Shown here piece after piece: positions 13,111-23,130 of a stretch of 64,000 nt of DNA; positions within the stretch are counted from its first letter, which is position 1; each line of letters opens with the position of its first letter. The position numbers and the translations under genes were made by a program. Source of the stretch: Progne subis subis (Eukaryota > Chordata > Aves > Passeriformes > Hirundinidae); contig JAKJHU010000085.1 in NCBI GenBank assembly GCA_022316685.1, positions 372,001 to 436,000 of the forward strand, given 5' to 3'. The notes under the pieces were generated by a model. That model had not been told where the DNA came from. It was given only the letters and a program-made list of their open reading frames with translations, and made no database searches.

Positions 13111-14039
13111 CCTCGGTGTGATTTAATACGTGTGAGGGAAACAAGAGACTCTTCAGGAGAGAAAGGAGCTTAGGTTTAACCAGACGCCGGAGTTAGAGCA
13201 GCCGCTGCTTCACACTGGGAAAGGGGGTTTGTGTCCAGTGCTCGAGGGGTGCTGGGGGCTGTCCCTGCTTCCCGCAGACCCCACAGAGCCCTGGCAGCGC
13301 CTGAGCCCATCTGCTGAGCCCTCCTGAGCAGGGGCAGGACGTGGGCACAGGGGGATCTCCCACTTGTCACACCGAGCCGTTCCACCAAAACCACCCGGAG
13401 AAAAGCAGGGTCAGCAGCAGAGAAAGAACTAACATCTATTATCTATTATTATCTATTACCTATTTTCTATTACTTTCCACAGCTGCCCCGGCACCAGCTG
13501 CCTCAGTTCTGTTCTTTATGCCTCGCAATTGTCTCTGTTCAGCGGGTTAAACCTCGCTCCGCAGGCAGCGGGGATTTCTCCCCTTCATCCCAAAACTCGG
13601 GACAAGGGCGGCCCCTCCAGCAGTCCCCACAGCCTCGGCTTTCGTCTCCACTCCTGCGCTGAAGGATTGGGATCTGCAGCTCTGGGAAGTCCCGGGAGGG
13701 ACACAAATCCCGTGTAAACCAGAGCAGATGAACTGTCCCTCACCTGAGTACTGGGCTCAGGGGGAGCCACACCAGTCTCAGGAGTGGGGGCTGATGGAAG
13801 GGCTGTGCTGGGACCCCCCCAGTCTCCATTCAGCTCCCCCCAACCCAGGGACCACCCTGAGCCCCCCAACCCAACCCCTTCACTCAGGGAAAATCCTCAT
13901 GGCCCCACATAACCCCACCAGCAGAAGACTCACAGGAGAGGCGTTCAAAGAACAATTATTTCATCTTAAAGCAACAATAATCTCAGGTTCCACAGTGGAG
14001 AGGAGGTGCAGCCCACCCTGTGGAGGGACTGACAGGACT

Positions 14040-14095
14040 GGAGCTGCTTTTAGGCTTTTCCCACCTAAACAATTCTGTCATTCTGTGATTCTGTT
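14040..14095 (+). repeat. CR1 LINE extreme 3' end with octamer tail
   Basis: The run ATTCTGTCATTCTGTGATTC (14072 on) is the ATTCTRTG-type octamer tail that ends CR1 elements. The upstream part of the element is too diverged to delimit. Confidence 0.65.
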
Positions 14096-14552
14096 CCATG
14101 ACAGCCAGGGCCAGACACACACAAAAATATAAATGTGCTTTTAACTGGAGGTTTCTGACGGGTCTCCGTGTGTGTGCCTGAGGGATTAACAGTGTCCAGA
14201 GGCTCCCTGTGCCGGGCAGCCGCATCACGTCGTCACAGCAACCCGCTGGCCATGGCCCTGGAGCCGCAGCTCCCGCTCCACCTCTCCTTTTAATTACAGA
14301 TGGGAAAGGCTCTGAAAGCCAGGGCTGGAGGCCCCCAGAGCCCCGGGAGAACCCGGTGACCCCGGGTCTGTGCAAGCCCTGCACAGACACGCTTCACTGC
14401 AATGAATTTGGCTGTGAAAGTGTCACAGGGCAGAGTGGTGGCTTTGGGGACGCTGCCATCCCCTCCTGGTCACAGCTCGGCTGCAGAAGTTATTTCACTT
14501 TCGCGTGGCTTTTTCCCAGCAGCTCACACCGCAGGGAGACCCGTCGAGCGCA

Positions 14553-14600
14553 GATGGATGACATGACCCTTAAAGGTTCCTTCCGACCCAAACTGCTCCA
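14553..14600 (+). repeat. CR1 LINE fragment (short)
   Basis: The wording GATGACATGACCCTTAAAGG followed by TTCCTTCCGACCCAAACTG matches the sense CR1 3' region ('...TTTAAGGTCCCTTCCAACCCAAAC'). Short and diverged. Confidence 0.6.
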
Positions 14601-14786
14601 TGAGGCCCAAATTTCCCCTGCAAGCATCAGTGTCACCTCCTTAGCAAAACACACCACGGAGGGAGAAGTAGGGATTTGCCAGGAGGGAGGAGGAAACACG
14701 GTCCCATTTTACCACCTCAGCCCCAAAACTGAGCTGGAATCCCCTCCCCTGGGTGGGACCCACGGGGTGATGTTTATTCACACAAG

Positions 14787-15080
14787 GTGAGGCTGGTTCC
14801 TGTGGGATGATGCCGGTCCCTGCAGGGTCAGGCTGGTCCCTGTGGGATGATGTTGGTCCCTGCAGGGTCAGGCTGGTCCCTGTGGGATGATGTTGGTCCC
14901 TGCAGGGTCAGGCTGGTCCCTGTGGGATGATGCCAGTCCCTGCAGGGTCAGGCTGGTCCCTGTGGGATGATGTCAATCCCTGCAGGGTCAGGCTGGTTCC
15001 TGTGGGATGATGCCGGTCCCTGCAGGGTCAGGCTGGTCCCTGTGGGATGATGTCAATCCCTGCAGGGTCAGGCTGGTCCC
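14787..15080. repeat. 40-bp minisatellite, about 7 copies, upstream of the SERT-like gene
   Basis: This is a direct tandem repeat with a 40-bp period. Each unit reads TGCAGGGTCAGGCTGGTCCC followed by TGTGGGATGATG plus a variable 8-bp end (TTGGTCCC, CCAGTCCC, TCAATCCC, CCGGTCCC). Successive units start at 14821, 14861, 14901, 14941, 14981, 15021 and 15061, and a partial unit precedes them. The array ends about 280 bp before the first recognised transporter exon, so it lies in the probable 5' flank or first intron. Near-identical units suggest recent turnover and likely length polymorphism. Confidence 0.93.
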
Positions 15081-15295
15081 CACGCCCGGGGGCTGCTCTC
15101 CTCCTCTGCCTTTGATCAGAGCATGGCTCTGGTTTCCCTGCCGGCTGCTCTCCGTGCCGTGGGTTTCCAGCGGGAGGTGGGGAAGCGCAGTCAGCCTGAC
15201 CCTCCCCTCCTCGGATCTGTCATCAGCAACAGAGAAATCCTTCCCGGCCCCAAGTTACTCAGCCTGAATCCTGCAGGATTTGCCGGGGTGGCAGG

Positions 15296-18200
15296 ATGGC
15301 AGAGCAGCCCTGCCTGGGTCCCCCCGCCAGCCCCGCACCCCCAAACCCCCACACCCACCCCAGGGACAAGTGGAGCAAAAAGATGGATTTCCTCCTCTCC
15401 GTCGTCGGGTTCGCCGTCGATCTGGGCAACGTCTGGCGGTTCCCTTACATCTGCTACCAGAACGGAGGGGGTAAGGACACCACTGGGCTTATTTAAGTCT
15501 TCTTTTGGAGAAAAGATGCCTTTTTCCTCATTTCCAGTCTTTCCCACACTGAAAAATCCACTCTTTCTTTTCCTTCTTTGTTTCCAGCTGCTCCACTTCA
15601 GACAGGGCGGTCTAGAGACCGACCCAACTTCTCCTGACATCTGTCTCTTTTCTGTTTGTGTCTTCATTCAAAATCCTCCTCCACTCCCTCCATCCTCCTT
15701 CCTGGGGTCCTGTCCTCCTTTCCTGGTCTGTCTCTCCTTTTCCAGTGGGATTAGAGGTGTGTTAGTGGCATTAGGATCACAAAGGGAAAATTAGCATGGT
15801 CCTAAATGCAAAAAAAAAAAAAAAAAAAAAAGGATTAAGATCCGTAAATTTGGGCTGGGAGGTTCACACACTTCATGATCCCGAGATTCTGGGAAGCTAC
15901 CCTTCGGGATGGCTCCTGGTTTAAAATCATCCTCAGGAGCATCCCACCCTCCTGCTGTGGATCCTGGCTGGACCTCAGGGCTTTGAGGGATCAATGGGAA
16001 GCGAAGACACAGAAACACCAGGAAGGGGAGAACCTTCAGTAAAATGACAACTGAACAAATTGCTGAGAACGGAGCAGGATAGAAACCCCCTCCTCACATG
16101 GAAATGCAAAAGGAGGGACAAGAATCTTCATGCTGTTTGGGAAAGCGCAGCGGATTTAATTGCCAGAGTTGGCTTTCGGGGAACATCCTCTACTGCTTGG
16201 GAAAATTAGAAAGACATAATTAGTTCCATACTCAAGGCAAAACTGTGGATCCCAGGTGCCCACGTCGAAACGCGGTTGTTTGCGAGTTGCTCCTGTGGGG
16301 CTGGGAGCGGAGCCGAGCCCCTCTGCGTGCCTGTGGTTCGGGTGGGTGGTGTCCACCTGCCCCACTCACACGGGAGGGTGAGGAATTCAGGGAGCAGCTC
16401 TGGGGGAGCACGGCCCCACGGAGAGGGAGCACTGGGATGGGCAGCACTGGACTCATCCACAGCCCGGACTCTGCCTGGAAGGAGAACGCTGAAAGCACTT
16501 GGTCCTGTTGGGCCAGTCCTGCCAGGCTGACAGAGGGGCTGTAGGAGGGTGCTGGGGATTTTTGGGGTACTGGGGGTGGCAGGGATACTGGGGAGTGCTG
16601 AGGATGCTGGAGGCATTGGGGTTTTTGGGGACACTGGGAATGTTGGGGTGCTGGGGATGCCGCACCACACGCACATCTGTCAGAGGGAGGGGCCGTGGGG
16701 GTTTAAATTAACTAATCCCAGCAGAACTCGGAGAGCAGTTCCACTTCCAAAAGCTCCATGGGGTACAAGTGCAGCCCCAGTAAAAAACGAGGATGTTATG
16801 AATAATGCAGATTACAGCGTTAATTATGCGTCTTGGGGTGGCTGTGCATATTCAAGTCTAATTTTCCTCCAAAACTCTTCCAGACCTGAGGGGCACTGGG
16901 TGTCCCCTCCCCTGCACCGCCATGGTTTGTGTGGATCTTTGTTCCAAGGGCTGGGGCTCCAGCAGGGCTGTCCTGGGAGCCCAGGAAGATGGAACACCAA
17001 GCAGGGTCTCACATCTCTGAGCCCCTCTGACCAGATCATTTCCAAAGCTCATCACAAACACGTCCAAACCTGCTGGGGCAGCACCAGGAAGGAGGGAGGT
17101 GACAATGCCGTGGTCCTCCGGCAGTCTGGTGATCACCCTGCCGTGCTCCCCCCCCCTGCAGGAGCCTTCCTCATCCCCTACACGCTGATGGCCGTTTTCG
17201 GGGGCGTGCCCCTCTTCTACATGGAGCTGGCCCTGGGGCAGTTCCACAGGACAGGTGCCATCCCCATCTGGAAGCGCATCTGCCCCATCTTTAAAGGTGA
17301 GAGACCCCCCAGCCCAGGTGACACCGTGACCCCAAAGCCGTGTCCCAGGGCTGAGCCCCATCCCGCTTCTCCCAGGCATCGGCTTTGCCATCTGCATCAT
17401 CGGCCTCTACGTCTCCTTCTACTACAACACCATCATTGCCTGGGCTCTCTACTACTTCTACTCATCCTTCTCGGGCACCCTGCCCTGGGCCAGCTGTGAC
17501 AACCCCTGGAACACCCCCGACTGCACCAACTACTTCGGGAAGAGCAACGTGACCTGGACCAACCTCTCCAGGTCCCCCGCCGAGGAGTTTTACACGTAAG
17601 GGCACGGATGGGGATGGTGTGAGCTGGGCACGTCCCTGAGGGGGCTCTGGGAGCAGGCTCAGAGGTGGGAATGCTCCAGAGGAACTCACGGACTGCCTGC
17701 CTGCGGCTGAGCCGGCTCCCGGCCATGGGGATCCCTGCCTGCAGGAGGAAGGTGCTGGAGATCCAGAAATCCGGGGGTCTGCATGACATCGGGGGGATCC
17801 GCTGGCAGCTGCTCCTCTGCCTCTTCCTCATCTTCACCATCGTCTACTTCAGCCTGTGGAAAGGGGTGAAAACCTCTGGGAAGGTGAGGAGGGCTCCAGC
17901 AGTGAGTGCCCTGGCAGGGCAGGAGGGACCCCTCACCCAGTAGGACCTTTCCATCCACCTGAGGGTGGAAAAGGAAATGTCTCCTCCTCCTCCTCAGCCT
18001 CCACCCCTGAGGCCCCCCGAGCCAGCCCGACGCGGGGCTTTGGGTGCTCGGTGGTGCCATGGGGTGACAGCTGCCTCCCCCCAGGTGGTGTGGGTGACAG
18101 CCACCCTGCCCTACATCGTCCTGCTCATCCTGCTCATCCGAGGGGCCACCCTGCCTGGAGCCTGGAGAGGGGTCGTCTTCTACCTGCGCCCAGACTGGAG

Positions 18201-21200
18201 CAAGCTCCTGAGCACCGCGGTGAGTGAGCGGTGGGACACCCTGCACGGGGCACGGCAGCACCCAGAGCCCCTCCCCAGGACACCCACCCAACCCTGCCCA
18301 CGGTCTGGCCCCACCACAGGGCAACGGGGCCCTTGTTCCCACAGAAACGAGGCGCCCTGGACAGGCTCTTGGAAATGTAAATCCATAATTGAATCACCCA
18401 TCTCATTCTGGCTTGGTTTTGTTTGTGCTGTTGCTCCCCCTTGGGCTGACAATGGGCTTCCTGTGGGTAATTACCAGGCAGCACTTGAGAATTCTCATTA
18501 AAGGTAATGAGGGCTGTGCTGGGCAGGAGTGGGCACGGCAGGCTCGGGGCTCCCCTCCATCCATCCCCGCTCCGAGCGTGGGCGAGCTCGGGCGACACTG
18601 CTGAGTTCTCCCAGGGTGGAAATTATCTCTCCCCATGCCACAGCAGCTCCTCGGCTCCCAGGGCATCTCCTGGGGGAACGGGGCAGGCAGGAGAGGAGTT
18701 CTGGACACATGTGCCAGCACAGCCCCACCCCTGTGCCATGGGGTGTCCACGCCATCGGTACTGGAGGGCACCTCCCAGCCCCATCCCAGCCCCAAGGACA
18801 TCCTTGTCCTGCCCATCCTCCTGTTGTTTCTCCCTCCAGGTCTGGGTGGATGCTGCTGCACAGATCTTCTTCTCCTTGGGCCCTGGGTTTGGAGTCCTCC
18901 TCGCTCTGGCCAGTTACAACCATTTCCACAACAACTGCTACCGGTGAGGGTCCATCCCAGTGGGCACAGCTGCAGTGGAGGCACGTTCTGGCAGCTCCTG
19001 GTCCCCACTGATACATCCCAAAAGATCCTGGTCCCCACTGCCACATCCTGGCAGCTCCTGGTCCCCATTGATATATCCCAAAAGATCCTGATCCCCACTG
19101 CCACATCCCCACAGCTCCTGGTCCCCATTGATATATCCCAAAAGATCCTGGTCCCCACTGATACATCCTGACAGCTCCTGGTCCCCATTGATATATCCCA
19201 AAAGATCCTGGTCCCCACTGATACATCCTGACAGCTCCTGGTCCCCATTGATATATCCCAAAAGATCCTGGTCCCCACTGATACATCCCAACAGCTCCTG
19301 GTCCCCACTGTGGCTGCAGGCTGGGCGTCTTTCCCCATTTCACTGATGGTTCAGGTGTGATGGGCCAGGAGAGAGAACTGGAATGGAGGATGGCCAGGGC
19401 AGCAGGAGCGGGGTGAGGGCTGACCTGGAGTGGGGTCTCTCCCTCTTTTCCACCTTCCAGGGACGCGCTCGTCACCAGTGCTGTGAACTGCCTCACCAGC
19501 TTCCTCTCAGGCTTCGTCATCTTCACCGTGCTGGGCTACATGGCCGAGATGAGGGACGTGGAGGTGGAGGATGTGGCCAGAGATAAAGGTTCTCCTCCCT
19601 CCAGCAGCCTCTTCCCCAGGGGGATCCCCACCCCAAGGGAAGAGCCAACCAAGCCAGTGTCCCCTCTTAGGACCCAGCCTCCTCTTCATCACCTACCCTG
19701 AGGCAATCGCCAACATGGTGGGATCCACCTTCTTCGCCATCATCTTCTTCCTGATGATGATCACCCTGGGGCTGGACAGCACGGTAGGACGGGACAGCCC
19801 AGGCGTGTCCCCAGCAGGGACCATGGCTGATCGCAGGATGGCACGGGGAGTTATGGCCTTAAGAAGGGATGGGATGGGATGGGATGGGATGGGATGGGAT
19901 GGGATGGGATGGGATGGGATGGGATGGGATGGGGGATGGGATGGGATGGGATATCTCCACTCTGCCGTGCAGATTCTCTTGGAGAGCAGGACTGTCCCCA
20001 CACCCCATTTTTGCCCCACCCCATGCCAGCATTCCCTTTGCAGTTTGGAGGCTTGGAGGCCGTGATCACGGCTGTGATGGACGAGTACCCGCAGCTCCTG
20101 GCAGGGCGACGGGAGATCTTCGTCCTTGCCCTCATCACAGTCTGTTTCCTGGGCTCCCTCAGCACCCTCACCTACGTGAGTTCCACCGGCACCACCCCGC
20201 CCTGGCCCCCCACATCCCCTCCTGCACCCCTCGTGGGGTCTGCAGCCTCCTGCTCCTCACGCTGCTCCAGGGGGGAGCCTACGTGGTGAAGCTGCTGGAG
20301 GAGTTCGGTGCCGGCTGCTCCATCCTGGCAGTGGTGCTCCTGGAAACCATCGCCGTCTCCTGGTTTTATGGTAAGAAACTGCCTCTGTCACGGAAAACAG
20401 CCCATGTGTGACCCTGCACAGGTGAGTAAATCCCGGGCACTGATGCCGTGTGTGGCTGCTGGCTGGGCTGGGATGGGAACAGAGGGCGTTGTGCCCATGG
20501 GGATATCCCTGAACCCACGTCCCCAGAGGGATCCCAGGGCTGTGAGGGCTCTCTCCTCTGGCAGGGATCCAGAGGTTCTCCCACGATGTCAAAGCCATGC
20601 TGGGCTTCACCCCAGGCCTCTTCTGGAAGCTGTGCTGGGTCGCCATCAGCCCGGCATTGCTGGCGGTGAGTATCCGTGGCTGAATTACAGACAGGGTCAT
20701 CGCTGTCCCTCTGGACACCCTGCAAGACAGCCACTCCCCTCTGCTGCCCAGCTCCCCATGCCATGGGTAACTCCCCTCTCACTCACACGAGGTGACCAAG
20801 CTGCCAGGAGAGTGGACAGGGCTGTGGGACCTCACGCCAGCCCTCCCCGTGCTGCTGCTCCAGCCATGGGCACTACCACAGTGCTCACAGCCCCAGGACC
20901 TCACCGAGAAAAGAAGCTGGAAGTTCATTTCCCAGCCTTTTCCACAGCTCCAGGGCAAAGCTGGGTGCTCACACGGGCACGAGCTCAGCTTTGTCTCATC
21001 CCCCCAGCACGCAGCATCCCTGGCAGGGCCGGCCACGGCTCCATCTCCCGTGTGCTGGGCTGGATCCATCCCTTTGAAATGCCAGCTCCCACGGCACTTC
21101 AAAGGCTGCCGTCGGCAGAGGGGCCTAATCTCACCGGATCTGCAGAAGAGGCCTTGTGAGGATTAATTATGGCTCTAAGCGCTTTGCCCTGGTTATTAGG

Positions 21201-22461
21201 AGAGGAGTATTGCCATCAAAGCACACAGCAAACGGTTTTGTTCCAGCACGGGGACGAGCAGCCCTCGCAGGCCACCGGCTCACGGGGCTTGTTAGACAGA
21301 GGCCCCCAGCCCTCTCCCAGCCAGGGGGGGCAGCCTGGGAGATGTCCCTGTGATGTCCTGTCCCTGTGCTGGCTGGGATTTGGGACCGCAGGGGGAGCAG
21401 CTGGATGTGGATGGAGTTCATAGAATCATGGAATTATGGAATGGTTTGGGTTGGAAAGACATCCCTGTACCCTGATACCCCATGGGGTGAGCTGGCACGA
21501 GTGCCAGATCAGGGAATTATTTAGCTTGGAAAAGCCCTCTAAGAGCAAAAAGTTTAAGCACTGCCAGCACTGCCAAGGCCACCACACACGTCCCCAGGGC
21601 TCACATCTACACATCTGTTAAATCCCTCCAGGGATGGGGACTCCTGGGCAGCTGTGCCAGGGCTGGACAGCCCTTTTGGTGAGGAAATTTTCCCTGATGT
21701 CCAACATAACCTGGCACAACTGGAGGCCTTCTCCTCTGGTTCTGCCCCTTGTTGTTCCCTGGGAGCAGAGTCCAACTTCCCCTGGCTGCACTCTCCTGTC
21801 AGGGAGTTGTGGGGAGATAGAAGATCCTCCCTGAGCGTCCTTTCCTCCAGGCTGAGCCCCTTTCCCAGCTCCCTCAGCTGCTCCTGGTGCTCCAGCTCCT
21901 TCCCCAGCTCCATTCCGTTCTCTGCACACTCTTCAGCCCCTCAATGTCTGTCTTGGTGTGAGCAGCCCAAACTGCTCACAGGACCCGAGCCCACTGTGGC
22001 TCTGCTCATTACAGTTCATCGTCATCAGCTCCCTCCTGGACCAGCCGCCCCTGACCCTCTTTGACTACCAGTACCCCGAGTGGAGCACCTCAGCGGGATT
22101 CCTCATTGGAGCATCGTCCTTCATCTGCATCCCCCTCTACACGGTGTACAAGCTGGTCTGGACACCGGGCTCCCTCAAGCAGGTCAGGACAGGACAGGAC
22201 AGGACAATCCCATGGCTCCTGGGTGGGCTGGGGTGGGCAGGGACCCCACCCGGGTCACCCCGAGGCTGATGCCATCCTCAGCATCTTTGTTAATTAAATC
22301 CCACCGGGAGAGCCGTCTGGGAAGGGCTGGGAGGAGCGTGGCTCCGGGCAGGGAAAGAAACGCCCCGTGTTTTGTGCCAGCGCCTCGCCGTCTGCATTCG
22401 GCCCGAGAAGATCCCGAGAGCCGCCCAGGCAGAGGGGGTGGGCATGGCCCCCGTGCTGTAG
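15296..22461 (+). CDS. SLC6A4-like: SLC6 monoamine transporter, second serotonin transporter (SERT-like)
   Basis: This is a Na+/Cl--coupled plasma-membrane transporter closest to SERT. Exons: 15364-15470, 17162-17296, 17376-17595, 17745-17883, 18085-18219, 18840-18943, 19461-19588, 19671-19783, 20044-20175, 20271-20370, 20565-20665, 22015-22182 and 22381-22461; all phases agree. They encode 553 residues from the pre-TM1 segment to the stop, with 12 membrane segments. SERT-type landmarks are [19 protein letters not shown] in TM1 (Asp98 of human SERT), the ECL2 cysteine pair, FFSLGPGFG in TM6 and LGLDST in TM8. The chloride-site residues Tyr121, Gln332, Ser336, Asn368 and Ser372 are kept. Differences from human SERT are Y95F, A169G, I172V, A173S and T497A; the N208 glycosylation site is lost, N217 is kept and an NLS sequon is added. 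The 5' end is uncertain: either translation starts at ATG 15296 (23 extra residues, 576 in all) or an acceptor at 15362-15363 joins an unseen upstream exon. The exon 7 donor (GTTCTC, 19589) is weak. DAT and NET are excluded by the SERT-specific TM1 and ECL2 wording. Confidence 0.9.
15471..17161 (+). other. Intron 1 of the SERT-like gene (between TM1 and TM1b/TM2 exons)
   Basis: This is the largest intron in the transporter body apart from the penultimate one. It has an A-tract at 15810-15831, a degenerate GGGGNTACTGGG-like G-rich minisatellite at about 16540-16670, and a less GC-rich patch near 16785-16865 containing TTAATTATGC. No other exon was recognised. Confidence 0.7.
18988..19309. repeat. 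30/60-bp minisatellite in a SERT-like intron
   Basis: A 60-bp period is made of two related 30-bp halves. One carries CTCCTGGTCCCCATTGATAT, the other GATCCTGGTCCCCACTGATA. It lies in the intron between the exons ending at 18943 (TM6 region) and starting at 19461 (TM7 region). The period is free of stop codons, so long open frames appear on both strands; these are artefacts. Confidence 0.93.
19866..19952. repeat. (GGGAT)n pentanucleotide microsatellite
   Basis: About 17 GGGAT units, with one extra-G interruption near 19932, lie in the transporter intron between the TM8 exon (ends 19783) and the following exon (starts 20044). Confidence 0.95.
20666..22014 (+). other. Penultimate intron of the SERT-like gene
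   Basis: This 1.35-kb intron precedes the TM12 exon. It holds a long reverse-oriented CR1 (21419-21960). Unique sequence around 21120-21240 is less GC-rich than its surroundings and shows no exon. Confidence 0.75.
21419..21960 (-). repeat. CR1 LINE 3' fragment (about 540 bp)
   Basis: Reverse-oriented CR1. It begins ATAGAATCATGGAATTATGG, then ATGGTTTGGGTTGGAAAGAC, and ends in the CTCCTCTGGTTCTGCCCCTT, CTTTCCTCCAGGCTGAGCCC and CAGCTGCTCCTGGTGCTCCA blocks. It has intruded almost up to the TM12 exon acceptor at 22014. Confidence 0.9.
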
Positions 22462-22800
22462 CACGGCCGGGGGACACGGAGACTGCTCCGGCTCCTTCCT
22501 TGGCACAGCTGCCATCGCCCTCCTCATCCTCATCCTCATCCTCACCGCGGACCGCACCTGGCATCTCCACGAGCGGTCCCGGCGGAGCAGAGCCCCGTCC
22601 TCGCTGCTGGCAGGAGAACCTGCCATCCACAGCAGGGAGAACGGGACCCATGGCTGGGCTGGGAGCCAAGGGGCCAAACGCCCTGGGGCTTGGAGGAGAA
22701 CCCCAGCTCCCGGAGCGGATGGAGGAAATCGCCTCGCTCGGAGCCACCCCCGTGCGTGTCTGTAGCGTTTGGAAAATAAAGCTGATGCGGATGCTCGGAG
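22462..22800 (+). other. 3' UTR of the SERT-like gene
   Basis: This is the short GC-rich stretch between the TAG stop at 22459-22461 and the first polyadenylation signal. A CTCATC-type run occurs at about 22520-22545. The end is inferred from the signal at 22775. Confidence 0.6.
22775..22780 (+). terminator. Polyadenylation signal AATAAA of the SERT-like gene
   Basis: A canonical AATAAA lies about 315 bases after the stop codon and is the only one on this strand before the C12orf76-like gene. A T/G-rich element follows further downstream (TGCTGTGTTCGTGG). Confidence 0.7.
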
Positions 22801-23130
22801 AGGAGGGGAGGGAAAGGAGCTGGATGTCGCCGTGCTGTGTTCGTGGAGCGCCGTGCGTGGCTCAGAGCTCGGGCTGGGCTGCGGGACACGGCGGGGCTGT
22901 CGCTGTCCAGACAAGCCTTGTCCTGTTACAAAGATCCAAAGTCCTGCGGAGGAACTGCCCGAGCCCGGGGTGGATGCTGCTGAAGCCGGGCAGGTCGGTG
23001 CCTCCTGCCACCCCATCCCGGGGCATCCAGGGAACCGGCACTTGCAGAGGGAAAGACCCTGATATATCCCATTTTAAACCCAAATCCCTGCTACATCTCA
23101 TTTTAAACCCAAATCCTGGCTCGGGGTGAG
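22800..23130. other. Short intergenic stretch
   Basis: GC-rich DNA between the transporter and the C12orf76-like promoter. A near-duplicate ATTTTAAACCCAAATCC occurs twice (about 23070-23090 and 23100-23117). No gene seen. Confidence 0.6.

Larger units (their letters stand above)
11200..14786. other. Intergenic region between SGSM1 and the SERT-like gene
   Basis: About 3.6 kb holds no recognisable coding exon. It contains CR1 pieces (12405-12640, 14040-14095, 14553-14600), a short AT-rich patch near 12050-12120 and a CpG-rich block near 12700-13100 that may be the transporter promoter. Any untranslated or N-terminal exon of the transporter would be expected here, but I could not identify one. 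Confidence 0.6.

Noticed and set aside
16549..17499. 316-codon plus-strand open frame in the transporter region
   Set aside because: It reads through intron sequence and the real exon at 17162-17296. Only the GAFLIPYT...CPIFKG part is transporter, bounded by good splice sites.
18403..19526. Very long minus-strand open frames (311 and 342 codons) and overlapping plus-strand frames
   Set aside because: They run through the 60-bp minisatellite, whose period is divisible by three and free of stops, and overlap real transporter exons on the other strand.
21554..21929. Open frames of 103-136 codons at 21.5-22.0 kb
   Set aside because: They lie in a CR1 non-LTR element 3' region and do not correspond to a host gene.
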